NCBI RefSeq assembly: GCF_016429255.1
Contig: NZ_JAELUG010000024.1
Coordinates: 1 to 63,761 of the forward strand
Direction: 5' to 3'
DNA: 63,761 bases
From: Rhizobium sp. ASV8
GTDB lineage: Bacteria > Pseudomonadota > Alphaproteobacteria > Rhizobiales > Rhizobiaceae
This document shows positions 35,129 through 44,521 of this stretch, piece after piece (the stretch's first letter is position 1; each line of letters starts with the position of its first letter). The position numbers and the translations under genes are program-made. Below the pieces are notes generated by a model. The model made no database searches. It had not been told where the DNA came from and saw only the letters and a program-made list of their open reading frames with translations.

Positions 35129-36871
35129 ATGACCGATATGGCCGCCGATCTGAAACAACGCTTCTCGCAACTTCAAGATGGAGATGTCGACGTCGTCATT
35201 CTCGGCGCAGGCGTGAACGGCGCGGGATTGTTTCGCGATCTTTGCGCTCAAGGCGTCAACTGCCTGATCGTCGACAAATCCGATTTCGGCTCCGGGACGA
35301 GTGCAGCTCCGTCGCGCCTGATCCATGGCGGCCTGAAATATCTGGAGACCGGCGAGTTCCGGCTGGTCGCGCAGTCGGCACTCGAACGGAACCTGCTGTT
35401 GAAGAACGCGCCGCATTGCGTCGAGGCTTTGCCGACTTTCGTGCCCATTTTCTCCTGGATGCGCGGCATACCTGCGGCGCTTCGCACCTTGCTGGGATCG
35501 ACGACCGCACCCCGCAGCCGCGGCGCCGTGCTCGTCAAGATCGGCCTTGCGCTTTATGATTTCTTCGGTTCCCGCAACCGGGTCATGCCCCGCCACAGAT
35601 TTCTGCTGAAGGGGCGCGCACTCAAGGAAATGCCGCATGTGACGCGACAGATCGTTGCGGGCGGCATCTATTATGACGCCAAGATCAGTCGCCCGGAACG
35701 TCTGGTCTACGAATTGGTCAGTGACGGGCTTGAAGCGAACAAGGGCTCGCTGGCAGCCAATTCGACATCGCTGGTTTCCTCTCGTGACGGCGAGCTGACC
35801 TTCCAGCGTTCGGACGGCTATGCTTTTTCGGTCAAGCCCAAGCTCGTCGTCAATGCCGCCGGCCCCTGGATCGATCATGTCAATGCGGCGCTCGGCGCAC
35901 CGGCCCACCTGATCGGCGGCACCAAGGGATCGCATATCCTGCTCGACCATCCGGAATTGGTGCGCAGCCTCAACGGCCACATGATCTATTTCGAAGCGGA
36001 CGACGGCCGGATCTGCCTCGTCTATGGCTATCTAGGGCAGGCTTTGGTCGGCTCGACCGATATTCCCTGTGACGACCCGGACAATGTCCGCTGCGAGGAA
36101 CACGAGATCGATTATTTCATCGACAGCGTGCGCTCGCTTCTGCCGGGCCTGCGTTTCGACCGAGATCAGGTAACGTACAGCTATAGCGGCATCCGCCCCC
36201 TGCCCGCGTCGGACGCGTCGTCGCCGGGTCTGATCAGCCGCGATCATTCGGCGCCGATGTTCGAGCCGCAAGATGGTCGCCCCTTCCCGATCATTTCGCT
36301 GGTGGGTGGAAAATGGACCACCTTCCGCGGCTTTGCCGAAGAGGCAGCGGACACGGTGCTCACGCGCCTTCAACGCAGCCGCAAGACGTCGACAGAACGG
36401 CTCGCCATCGGCGGCGGCCGGGATTTTCCGGTCAGTTCCAACGAGCGTGCGACGTGGATCCGGTCAATCGCAGCGAAGACCGGCGTCGAGGCCAGCAGGG
36501 CCGACGAGCTGCTCGGGCGATACGGTACGACCGCGGCGGCAATTCTCGCTCATCGCTCAGAGTGCAGCGACGACCAACGTATCAGCGGTGCGCAACGGCA
36601 TAGTACGCTCGAAATCGATTGGATCGCCCGACAAGAACTGGTCGTGCATCTATCCGACATCGTCTTCCGCAGGACGACTTTGGCAATCGAGGGCCTTCTT
36701 ACGATCCAGGGCTTGTGCGAAATCGGCGCAATTGCCGCGGCAGCGCTGCGATGGGATGCGCAGCGGCTGGCAAAGGAGATCGACGAGGTGACCGCGTCAC
36801 TTTCGAAATTCCACGGACAGACGCTGACCGAGGAAAGTGTGCGTCGGACGGCAAGCGCGGCGGTACGCTGA
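35129..36871 (+). CDS. GlpD-like FAD-dependent phosphopolyol dehydrogenase
   Basis: A 580-aa member of the GlpD family with the FAD motif VILGAGVNGAGLFRDLCAQG near residue 20, SRLIHGGLKYLETGEF near 55, VNAAGPWIDHV near 250, GYLGQALVGSTDIP near 310 and a C-terminal alpha-helical cap. It could be glycerol-3-phosphate dehydrogenase, but its pairing with a non-glycerol FGGY kinase and a DeoR regulator makes another sugar-alcohol phosphate more likely, as with EryB. It is longer than EryB by about 77 residues. The ATG at 35129 has AGGAC upstream; the frame is open 17 codons further. Confidence 0.9.
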   Translation: MTDMAADLKQRFSQLQDGDVDVVILGAGVNGAGLFRDLCAQGVNCLIVDKSDFGSGTSAAPSRLIHGGLKYLETGEFRLVAQSALERNLLLKNAPHCVEALPTFVPIFSWMRGIPAALRTLLGSTTAPRSRGAVLVKIGLALYDFFGSRNRVMPRHRFLLKGRALKEMPHVTRQIVAGGIYYDAKISRPERLVYELVSDGLEANKGSLAANSTSLVSSRDGELTFQRSDGYAFSVKPKLVVNAAGPWIDHVNAALGAPAHLIGGTKGSHILLDHPELVRSLNGHMIYFEADDGRICLVYGYLGQALVGSTDIPCDDPDNVRCEEHEIDYFIDSVRSLLPGLRFDRDQVTYSYSGIRPLPASDASSPGLISRDHSAPMFEPQDGRPFPIISLVGGKWTTFRGFAEEAADTVLTRLQRSRKTSTERLAIGGGRDFPVSSNERATWIRSIAAKTGVEASRADELLGRYGTTAAAILAHRSECSDDQRISGAQRHSTLEIDWIARQELVVHLSDIVFRRTTLAIEGLLTIQGLCEIGAIAAAALRWDAQRLAKEIDEVTASLSKFHGQTLTEESVRRTASAAVR

Positions 36872-36960
36872 TCAGGTTTTAACGAAAGACCACGTCTGGA
36901 GCCTTTCGCGGGAAATTGCGCAGCGGCTTTCCGCCGGAAATCCACAAAAGTACAACGCGA

Positions 36961-37002
36961 TAGAGCGCTTTCGTCACTCCATGAAAAGCGGAAACGCTTT
37001 AG
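36961..37002. repeat. Rhizobial-type imperfect palindromic repeat
   Basis: The stretch begins TAGAGCGCTTTC and ends GAAACGCTTTAG, an imperfect inverted pair with one bulge, and contains an inner CGCTTTC/GAAAAGCG pair. This form is common between genes in Rhizobium genomes. It lies about 90 bases after the GlpD-like gene. Confidence 0.5.
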
Positions 37003-37485
37003 CGGCTCGCCTTGTAACGCTCGAACATTTCGGTGGCGGATAGCAGCTGGACGCGTGAGATATGCCCGTGCTTTCAATCTGTTGGAAGCTCTTGCTGCGA
37101 AGCTTCGTTAGTATGGCCGAAGCCCGTTTTACATATTCGCCGAGATGCGAACCTACTCCGGTTTTCCTGAAGCGCCCATCCGATAAAGCACGCCACAACA
37201 ATGCGGTCATCCGTACGGATGATTGATCCTGCGGGCACCAGGCCTGGTAGCGAACTGGATCTCGCCCGCCCAATCACCTGAAATCAGCGCCATGCCCCCG
37301 CCTATCGCCAAATTCCTGCGGCGCCCCTGGGGATCGAAGGCGGACCGCGCATCAGGAGGTGGATATTCACCAGCCCATGTTCGCCACACTGGGCATGATC
37401 ACGCATTCTGGAACGCATAGTCTTGAACGCTCCCTCTTGTTGAGAGCATCGCATTCTTGCGTCTGTTCTTACCCATAAAAAACAT

Positions 37486-37533
37486 TTGACTGCCGTCGAT
37501 ATCTGTTTTCTATAGATAAAAAACAGATATCGA
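37486..37533 (+). promoter_or_regulatory. Promoter with overlapping 14-bp perfect dyad
   Basis: A perfect inverted repeat has arms TCGATATCTGTTTT (37496-37509) and AAAACAGATATCGA (37520-37533) separated by ten bases. A TTGACT (37486-37491) and a TATAGA (37511-37516) fit a sigma-70 promoter with a 19-base spacer, so a protein bound to the dyad would cover the promoter. It lies about 75 bases before the dehydrogenase start. The regulator is unknown. Confidence 0.65.
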
Positions 37534-37609
37534 TGGATTGCGTGGTGACTGCAGGTCAGCGCAATCGAGCAAGCACGGAAATCGGTATTGCAGCTATGGG
37601 GATCTTTGC

Positions 37610-38746
37610 GTGAGCCCGCGGATTGTTCAGTTCGGCACCAGCCGCTTCCTGCAAGCACATGCCGCATTGTTTGTGCATGAGGCGAGGCAAGCCGGCCAGG
37701 ACGTCGGTCCGATCACAGTCGTCCAGGTTTCCGGCGCCACAAGCCGGAGCGGACGCGTGAAGGCCTTCAATCATCCCGACGGCTATCCGGTCGTTGTCCG
37801 CGGCATGTCGGACGGGCAGCCAGTCGATCATAAGATACAGGTCACCAGCGTCGAAAACGGTCTGTCCGCGGCCGAGCATTGGGAGGAGCTGGCAACGCTC
37901 TTCGCCGAGGATGTCGAATTCGTTATCTCCAACACCGGCGACACCGGCTATCAGACCTCGCCAGAGGATGATGGATTTGACGGGAAAGGCCAAGTTCCGC
38001 GATCCTTCCCCGCCAAACTTGCAGCGCTTCTGTTCAGACGCTGGCTTGGATCCGGCCGTCCGCTTATCATCCTCCCTTGCGAGTTGATCACGGCCAATGG
38101 ACGCGTTCTCAAACAGGCGGTCATCGAATGCGCGCAGCGCAACTCCAGCCCAACCGAGTTCCTTGCCTGGCTCGACGAACATGTCGCCTTTGCCGAGACG
38201 CTCGTCGACCGGATTGTTTCAGAGCCGATCGAACCGATCGGTGCCGTTGCCGAACCCTATGCGCTCTGGGCGATCAAGCGCGCGCCGGGCGTCCGTCCGC
38301 CATGCAATCACCCCAGCATCATCCTGACGGACGATCTTGAGCCCTACGAGCGCCTGAAGCTGCACATTCTCAATCTCGGCCACACGTTCCTTGCTGAAGT
38401 CTGGCTGCGCGGGAACCGGCCGGCCGATGAGACTGTGCGCGCCATTCTGGCAGACGATCAGATCCGTCAGAGGCTGGATACGGTCTACCGAAACGAAGTG
38501 GTGCCAGGCTTTGCCGCGAGGGGCATGGGCAATGAGGCTCAGGCCTACGTAGCGACAACCCTCGACCGTTTCCGCAATCCGTTTCTCAATCATCGCATCG
38601 CCGACATCAGCCAGCACCATGTCACAAAGGTCGATCGCCGCGTCCGATCGTTCCTCGAATGGGCAGATGACGCCGCCGACCGCCTGAGTGCGCCTGTGCT
38701 GAGAGAGATCGCCGCGCGCTATCCCCTGGAGGAGGCGACGCAATGA
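37610..38746 (+). CDS. Mannitol dehydrogenase family oxidoreductase
   Basis: A 378-aa NAD(P)-dependent polyol or sugar-acid dehydrogenase of the MtlD/UxaB family. It opens with IVQFGTSRFLQAHAALFVHEA (dinucleotide-binding), has VISNTGDTGYQ near residue 105, LPCELITANGRVLKQ near 160 and KLHILNLGHTFLAEVW near 248, which carries the catalytic-type Lys and His region. The start is a GTG at 37610 with GGGGATC upstream. The length and motifs lean toward tagaturonate/fructuronate reductase or a related polyol enzyme. A zinc dehydrogenase gene follows in the same direction after 139 bases; the two probably work together. Confidence 0.87.
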   Translation: MSPRIVQFGTSRFLQAHAALFVHEARQAGQDVGPITVVQVSGATSRSGRVKAFNHPDGYPVVVRGMSDGQPVDHKIQVTSVENGLSAAEHWEELATLFAEDVEFVISNTGDTGYQTSPEDDGFDGKGQVPRSFPAKLAALLFRRWLGSGRPLIILPCELITANGRVLKQAVIECAQRNSSPTEFLAWLDEHVAFAETLVDRIVSEPIEPIGAVAEPYALWAIKRAPGVRPPCNHPSIILTDDLEPYERLKLHILNLGHTFLAEVWLRGNRPADETVRAILADDQIRQRLDTVYRNEVVPGFAARGMGNEAQAYVATTLDRFRNPFLNHRIADISQHHVTKVDRRVRSFLEWADDAADRLSAPVLREIAARYPLEEATQ

Positions 38747-38885
38747 TCGTTTCGGTCCGATACGCTCGCGGCTACTCGGCATGGAGAGCATCAATGGAGC
38801 ACTCGACCAATCGCCTCGCGAGCCTGCTAGGCAACTGTTTTGACATCAACAACCAACCGCTTTGGTCCCTTGAGAGTACATCGTC

Positions 38886-39899
38886 ATGAAGACACTGATC
38901 TGTAACGAACCCGGCAAGCTCTCGCTGATCGAGCGCGACGTTCCAACGCCAGCCGCAGGGGAAGTGTTGATACACATCAGGCGGGTCGGCATTTGCGGCA
39001 CGGATTACCATATCTATCAGGGCAAGCACCCCTTTCTCGAGTATCCGCGCGTCATGGGCCACGAACTCTCCGGCACCGTCGAGGATGCGAATGGTTCCAG
39101 CCGCCTGAAAAACGGCGAGAATGTCTATATCGTCCCCTATCTTGCCTGCGGCAACTGCATCGCCTGCCGTCGCGGCGTGACCAATGCCTGCCAGAGCCTT
39201 CGCGTTCTCGGCGTGCATTGTGATGGCGGGATGACCGAGTTCATCTGCGTGCCGGAGCAGAATGTAGCCTCGGCCGGCAAGGCGTCGCTGGATGAAGCTG
39301 CGATGATCGAATTCCTGGCGATCGGCGCCCATGGCGTCAAGCGCGGCGGCATCACCGCCAGGGATCGCGTCCTCGTCGTCGGCTCCGGCCCGATCGGCAT
39401 GTCGGCCATCATCTTTGCCAAAGCGCGCGGCGCAGACGTCACCGTCATGGACATGCGCGAAGACCGCCTGGAATTTACTCTCGCCTCACTCGGTGCCGAC
39501 CGCATACTTCTTGCCAATGACGAGGCGGAAGCCAAAGCAAAGCGTCTGACCGATGGCGACTTCTACGATGTCGTCATCGACGCGACCGGCAACGCCCGGG
39601 CCATGCAACGCGGCTTCGGCTTCGTCGCCCATGGCGGTCGCTATGTGCTCGTCGGCGTCGTCCGCGACGATATCACGTTTTCGGATCCGGAGTTTCACAA
39701 ACGCGAAACCACGCTCTTTGCCAGTCGCAATGCGCAACCGGACGATTTTGCCGAGGTCGTAAGGCAGATGGAGAATGGTCGCGTACCAACGGCAGCATTG
39801 AACACACATCGAGGTTCGTTAGACGGCGGGCCGGAAGTGTTCAAGGAGTGGTTGAGGCCGGAGGCGGGCGCGATCAAAGCAATATTTATTGTTGGCTAG
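38886..39899 (+). CDS. Zinc-dependent medium-chain dehydrogenase, L-gulonate/L-galactonate 5-dehydrogenase-like
   Basis: A 337-aa MDR-family alcohol or sugar-acid dehydrogenase. The catalytic zinc ligands are Cys in GICGTDYH and His in VMGHELSG. The structural zinc cysteines are in YLACGNCIACRRGVTNACQS. The cofactor motif is VLVVGSGPIGMSAI. The pattern most resembles L-galactonate or L-gulonate 5-dehydrogenases (LgoD type) and sorbitol dehydrogenases, but the substrate cannot be fixed. It follows the mannitol-dehydrogenase-family gene. The gene ends at the border of a decayed, AT-richer stretch. Confidence 0.88.
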   Translation: MKTLICNEPGKLSLIERDVPTPAAGEVLIHIRRVGICGTDYHIYQGKHPFLEYPRVMGHELSGTVEDANGSSRLKNGENVYIVPYLACGNCIACRRGVTNACQSLRVLGVHCDGGMTEFICVPEQNVASAGKASLDEAAMIEFLAIGAHGVKRGGITARDRVLVVGSGPIGMSAIIFAKARGADVTVMDMREDRLEFTLASLGADRILLANDEAEAKAKRLTDGDFYDVVIDATGNARAMQRGFGFVAHGGRYVLVGVVRDDITFSDPEFHKRETTLFASRNAQPDDFAEVVRQMENGRVPTAALNTHRGSLDGGPEVFKEWLRPEAGAIKAIFIVG

Positions 39900-41315
39900 G
39901 CTACAAATCGATGAAATCAGAGGCCCTCGCACGGATCACAGCTTACATGCATGGCAACGTCGCGCGCGACTACGGCACGATGTTAGCTCTTGTGACGGCG
40001 TTAATCTTGACACCGGTATCTCCCAATGAGGGGAATGCTTATGGCTGCCGGCAGATGAACTTTGCCCTCCGGCCATCCACCCAGTCGAGCGCGGAGATCC
40101 GTTCGACGAGCAGGTTGACATCGGCGAGGCGTTCAGGTCACCTCACCGCACCTCTATAGAACCCGAGCCGGAATAGCATCTTAGACAGCGTCTTGTTGAC
40201 GGCATAGACGCAGTAGCATTCCGTCATGTCGGCATCAAAACCCGTCCGCGAGCCTTCGCTGTTAATCCTTTCAAGGCTATATCCTTAATATCGATTGACC
40301 TTGCCAATTCGGAGAATAATACGATTTTATCAACAATTACGCGACGTAGAAGAACTACTGACGGCGACCGCACGGCTTTCCCCTCCATCGGCGATCCTGA
40401 AGTTCAAGGGGCTTTATGAGCAACCACAATCCTGCCGCACTTCAGCTACCAGATTTTTCAATTGGACGCCGGGCCTCCGCCATTCTCAGAAACAACCCCG
40501 ATGCCGGCGACACGTCAGCTCTAATCGTCGTTGAATGAAGTTTCAGTCACAGGTCATCCGGAAAGGACGGCTAGCCTGCCTCCCTAGATGAAGCCAGAAA
40601 ACTCCGGCCTCCGCTGGTCCAGAAACCCGGGGGAGTTGACTTAAGCTTGGCTCAAACTACTCCGCAGTTTCCCCCATTCGAGCACGGACAATAGAGTTCA
40701 GTTGTCTACCTTGAAGGATTCGCAGTCATGTAAATAGCTACCAAAACGCCTGCCCCACTTGACTCTTGCTGCCGCAGTAGGTCTATGTGAGCGCGCCAAA
40801 GCATAGACGGAAATTTGTCCGCAGAGCGACCGCGCGGCGATACACATCTATACGCCCATTAGGCAATTTTGGGGTAGAAATCACGGATGAAGCGGGTGCC
40901 GCGAACGTGTTAGATGAAACATCTCTGCTCTATCTTCTCTTACTGAAGCTGAGGCGTATGGGCCGTGAATTTTAATACTCTCGATTCAGCGGGCAGTCAT
41001 CAAATGACAATTCACCACTTTTTGTCGAGACTTTTACAGTCGCCCCCTCAAATTGAACCACCAATATTTTAAATGGAACGCGAAAACCGACGCGGCAACC
41101 ACGACACCGTCCGCGTTTGCAATGACTTGGAGATATAACCGTAGCCACGCCCATTAGACTAGATTTTACTCGTGTATTATCCTGCATATTTAATCACAAC
41201 ACAAGAAGGTGGTATCACTAAAACTTCGCGCATGAATATTACGTATTGAATTGAACTCAATATTTCAAAACAAGCAATTTATATCTATCGACCTAACTTA
41301 GCTTAGAGGAAGAAC
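39900..41315. other. 1.4-kb region with no intact gene, probably decayed
   Basis: Composition becomes steadily AT-richer from left to right. On the minus strand two short open frames look like protein remnants without starts: one of about 48 codons ending at 40138 (containing TGFDADMTECYCVYAVNKTL and FRLGFYRG) and one of about 33 codons ending at 40039 (DVNLLVERISALDWVDGRR). I do not recognise the parent protein. Small frames at 40787-40975 plus and 40972-41187 minus lack good support. The region marks the left edge of the glycosyltransferase island. Confidence 0.45.
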
Positions 41316-42311
41316 ATGACAATCTTGGTTACGGGTGGAGCAGGCTATATCGGCAGTCATACCGTTTGGTCTCTGATCGACGCCGGAAGGCACGTAGTCG
41401 TATTAGACCGCCTATCAACTGGTTTCGCATGGGCAGTAGCTCCTGATGCAACCTTTTATAAAGGTGATATTGCAGATCGAGCGCTATTGAAGCAGATTTT
41501 TACACGACATAGCATAGATACAATTGTACATTTCGCCGGTTCAGTAGTGGTTCCAGAATCAGTCAGCGATCCACTTGAATACTACGACAATAATACCGCA
41601 AAATCTCGTATCTTGATTGCCGCCGCCATCGAAGCTCGAATCCCACATTTTGTTTTTTCGTCGACAGCCGCCGTTTATGGCACCCCTAAGACTGCCGAGC
41701 CTGTTCTAGAATCTGCAGACCTGAACCCCGAATCGCCATACGGTTCGTCTAAGCTAATGACGGAGGTTATGCTTCGAGATGCTGCAACGGCCCATCCTGA
41801 ATTTAAGTACACAGCGCTTCGGTACTTCAACGTTGCAGGAAGTGATCCACACGGGCGGGTAGGCCAATCCTCATTGGGCGCCACCCATCTTTTGAAGGTT
41901 GCTTGCGAAACGGCGCTGGGAAAGCGCAAACACATTAGCGTTTTCGGAACTGATTATCCCACGAGAGACGGTAGCTGCGTAAGAGACTATATCCATGTGA
42001 GTGATTTGGCCAGTGCGCACCTGAAAGCAATCGACAGGCTGCATCAAGGTGGTGATTCGCTAATTGCAAATTGCGGATATGGCAAAGGCTTTACCGTCTT
42101 AGAAGTATTGGATAGAGTTAAGCATCTCTCGGGGTCAGACTTTGAAATAAACTTCACGTCACGCCGGCTGGGCGACGCCGCATCGGTAGTTGCAAATCCA
42201 TCGAAGGCCATGACAAACCTAAGTTGGACCCCGCTGCACGACGATCTGGATTTTATTGTGAGAACCGCACTTGATTGGGAGCGCGAGCTTTGTTATCGAA
42301 ACAAAGAATAG
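41316..42311 (+). CDS. galE: UDP-glucose 4-epimerase
   Basis: A 331-aa extended SDR that interconverts UDP-glucose and UDP-galactose. The NAD motif VTGGAGYIGSHTVW is at residues 5-18, FSSTAAVYG (catalytic Ser/Thr) near 115, SPYGSSKLMTE (catalytic Tyr and Lys) near 145, and RYFNVAGSDPHG near 170. GAGGAAGAAC precedes the ATG. The gene is markedly AT-richer than the ery genes and begins the surface polysaccharide island. A housekeeping copy (exoB) is likely elsewhere in the genome. Confidence 0.93.
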   Translation: MTILVTGGAGYIGSHTVWSLIDAGRHVVVLDRLSTGFAWAVAPDATFYKGDIADRALLKQIFTRHSIDTIVHFAGSVVVPESVSDPLEYYDNNTAKSRILIAAAIEARIPHFVFSSTAAVYGTPKTAEPVLESADLNPESPYGSSKLMTEVMLRDAATAHPEFKYTALRYFNVAGSDPHGRVGQSSLGATHLLKVACETALGKRKHISVFGTDYPTRDGSCVRDYIHVSDLASAHLKAIDRLHQGGDSLIANCGYGKGFTVLEVLDRVKHLSGSDFEINFTSRRLGDAASVVANPSKAMTNLSWTPLHDDLDFIVRTALDWERELCYRNKE

Positions 42312-42587
42312 TACGCCTTCAGATTGTGGAGATGCAGATCTCATTTAACGAAAATTGCATCAATATAGCGCAGGTTCGTCTTATCCTGTAGCCGTGCTTA
42401 GAAAACACTCATTGGATACTGTAGATAACGCTTACGCAGGCTGCTGTATGTTGGGACCTAATCGTCGCACGCGACAGACAAATCATATGGGGTGAGTTTT
42501 TTTGAATACAATCCCATTTTGTGTCCGAATTGGTTCAGGCCAGCTCCTCCCACTGTAACCTGAAGCAAAATTAGTAGAGAATGGTGA

Positions 42588-44474
42588 ATGTCAAACATGC
42601 ACATTGCTGCAAATCGCACGGTAACTGAGGCCCTTAACGAGCTTATTAAAGGGCTCGTTGGAACCGCAAGTGCGACCCAAGTCGTAATAATAGGTGAGCA
42701 CAATGCCTTTGGTCCCTTTAGTGAGCAGGGTGTTCCGCTTTCTTTTGTTCGTGAGGTGGACGACATCGAAAGCCTTCAAGGCATTGAAGGTGCTAATACT
42801 CTTATAGTTTGGTTACACAGAAGCAATGAGACGAGATCTGGGTTTACACCTAATCAAATATGGCGGCTCTATAGGTCTGGAGCGACCATCGTTCGTATCA
42901 GCGTTCAAGACAGTTATATTGGAAACACATTCCTCCGACAGGCCGCTTATAACGATTTTAACAAGAATATATCGTTGCCTCCAGTATTAAGTGGGCAGTT
43001 TTGCCTCCCCTGGGCGCACCCTTATACCATTTTTGCAGCACTATATAATCGAACCATCGAAGACACGCGCGCTGATGCTGCCTCCGAAACCGAAGTCGAG
43101 CGCCCCGTGGCCATTATCACAGCATTTAATGAGTGCGATGTTATTGGCGAAGCCATCGAAGATCTAATCGAGCAAGACTGTGATGTTGTCGTGCTCGATA
43201 ATTGGTCTGACGACGGAGGGTATGAGGTTGTTCAGAGATTAAAGGAATTATACCCCGATCGGGTATTAATCCACGAGCGCTTTCCCGAAGCTCCAACAGA
43301 AAAAGTTGCGTGGGTCGACATCCTCCAAAAGAAAGAAGAATTGGCGACCGCTTTTCCTGGGCGCTGGATTATCCATACTGATGCAGACGAGTTTCGACGA
43401 AGCCCGTTTCCAAAAATGACTCTCGCGCAGGGACTGCATTCTGCACGCAAGTTCGGCGCAAACAGAGTATCCTTTACGGTATTGAATTTCAGACCCGTGC
43501 AAGACACGGCAGCCGTCGAAGGTCGGTATAGAGAGGACTACCGCTACTTCGAGCTTCCCGATCACCCCAGCTATTTTTTGCAGAGTAAAGCTTGGATTCA
43601 ACCGGTCGAACGAGTTAACTTGTCTGCGTCAGGGGGACACATTGCCGAATTCACAGGGGCGGTGGACTTTCCGCTACGGTTTTCCCTTCATCACTTGCCA
43701 ATTCGGTCGCAAATACACGCGTCTCGCAAGATCTCATTGGAACGGGCAAGCCGCTGGTCGGAAAAGGAGCTGAAAGACGGATGGCACAGTCACTATGACC
43801 GCAGCTCCTCAAAAAGCTACATATGGATAGCTAATAGTTTAGAGTACTATCAACCAAGTATGTTTGCTCAAGACTATGGCTTCATTCTAGCTACACCTCT
43901 AGCGGCTTTCTTCTCTCCGTTCTGGCGTGGCAAGAAATCGACGATGCGCCAATGGCTTGATGTTACATATCTAGAAGAACGCCTCGCTTCACAAGGATCA
44001 GATGCAAGGCAGATGATTGCTAAAGTAGAGCTAATGGAACGGTGGCTTGCTTCATTGGACCCAAGAACGTTCCCACGTAAACATGACCCATACGATGGTC
44101 ATGATCACTTCGATTCGCTTAAGGCAGACCTGAATGCTGCACTCAAGGCTATAATTGGAGGACAGCTCATAAGAAAGTCGCCATTGGTCAGCAAAGCGCG
44201 TCACGTTGAGAGAATCATGCGCGACCTGTTTTTTTCCAACAATTGGTATCTCAATAGATACCCAGATGTAGCTATGTCAGGAATCGAACCAATAAAACAC
44301 TACATCAAATATGGTGCATCGGAAGGTCGAGATCCAACATCGTTTTTCAGCACGTTACAGTACCTGCTCGAAAATCCGGATGTCGCTGCAAGCAAAATCA
44401 ATCCCCTCGTCCATTTTATTACATACGGAGCCCGCGAGGGGCGCAACGGAGTCCACCGCATCTACCTCGGTTAA
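42588..44474 (+). CDS. Glycosyltransferase with C-terminal YPDV-type repeats
   Basis: A 628-aa protein with three parts. Residues 1-160 are of unknown fold. Residues 168-400 form a GT2-like transferase domain (VAIITAFNECDVIGEAIEDL, DCDVVVLDNWSDDGG, then WIIHTDADEFRR with the metal-binding DxD). The C-terminus has two copies of a short repeat: WYLNRYPDVAMSGIEPIKHY..YGASEGRDP and LQYLLENPDVAASKINPLVHF..YGAREGRNG. Such repeats occur at the ends of many surface-polysaccharide glycosyltransferases and may bind glycan. No transmembrane segments are seen. It is the first of three transferase-type genes in tandem. Confidence 0.82.
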   Translation: MSNMHIAANRTVTEALNELIKGLVGTASATQVVIIGEHNAFGPFSEQGVPLSFVREVDDIESLQGIEGANTLIVWLHRSNETRSGFTPNQIWRLYRSGATIVRISVQDSYIGNTFLRQAAYNDFNKNISLPPVLSGQFCLPWAHPYTIFAALYNRTIEDTRADAASETEVERPVAIITAFNECDVIGEAIEDLIEQDCDVVVLDNWSDDGGYEVVQRLKELYPDRVLIHERFPEAPTEKVAWVDILQKKEELATAFPGRWIIHTDADEFRRSPFPKMTLAQGLHSARKFGANRVSFTVLNFRPVQDTAAVEGRYREDYRYFELPDHPSYFLQSKAWIQPVERVNLSASGGHIAEFTGAVDFPLRFSLHHLPIRSQIHASRKISLERASRWSEKELKDGWHSHYDRSSSKSYIWIANSLEYYQPSMFAQDYGFILATPLAAFFSPFWRGKKSTMRQWLDVTYLEERLASQGSDARQMIAKVELMERWLASLDPRTFPRKHDPYDGHDHFDSLKADLNAALKAIIGGQLIRKSPLVSKARHVERIMRDLFFSNNWYLNRYPDVAMSGIEPIKHYIKYGASEGRDPTSFFSTLQYLLENPDVAASKINPLVHFITYGAREGRNGVHRIYLG

Positions 44475-44521
44475 CTCAATTCAAGGACGTCGCGGACTTA
44501 AAACGATAAGGCATTTTCAAA

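Larger units (their letters stand above)
36872..37609. promoter_or_regulatory. 738-bp gap with repeat and operator-like dyad
   Basis: No credible gene is seen. A repeat of rhizobial palindromic type lies at 36961-37002. At the 3' end a strong dyad at 37496-37533 precedes the dehydrogenase gene. The middle part (37050-37440) is unremarkable. Confidence 0.4.

Noticed and set aside
40787..41187. Two small frames on opposite strands before galE
   Set aside because: Neither shows a good start, conserved pattern or codon bias; both are left inside the decayed region.
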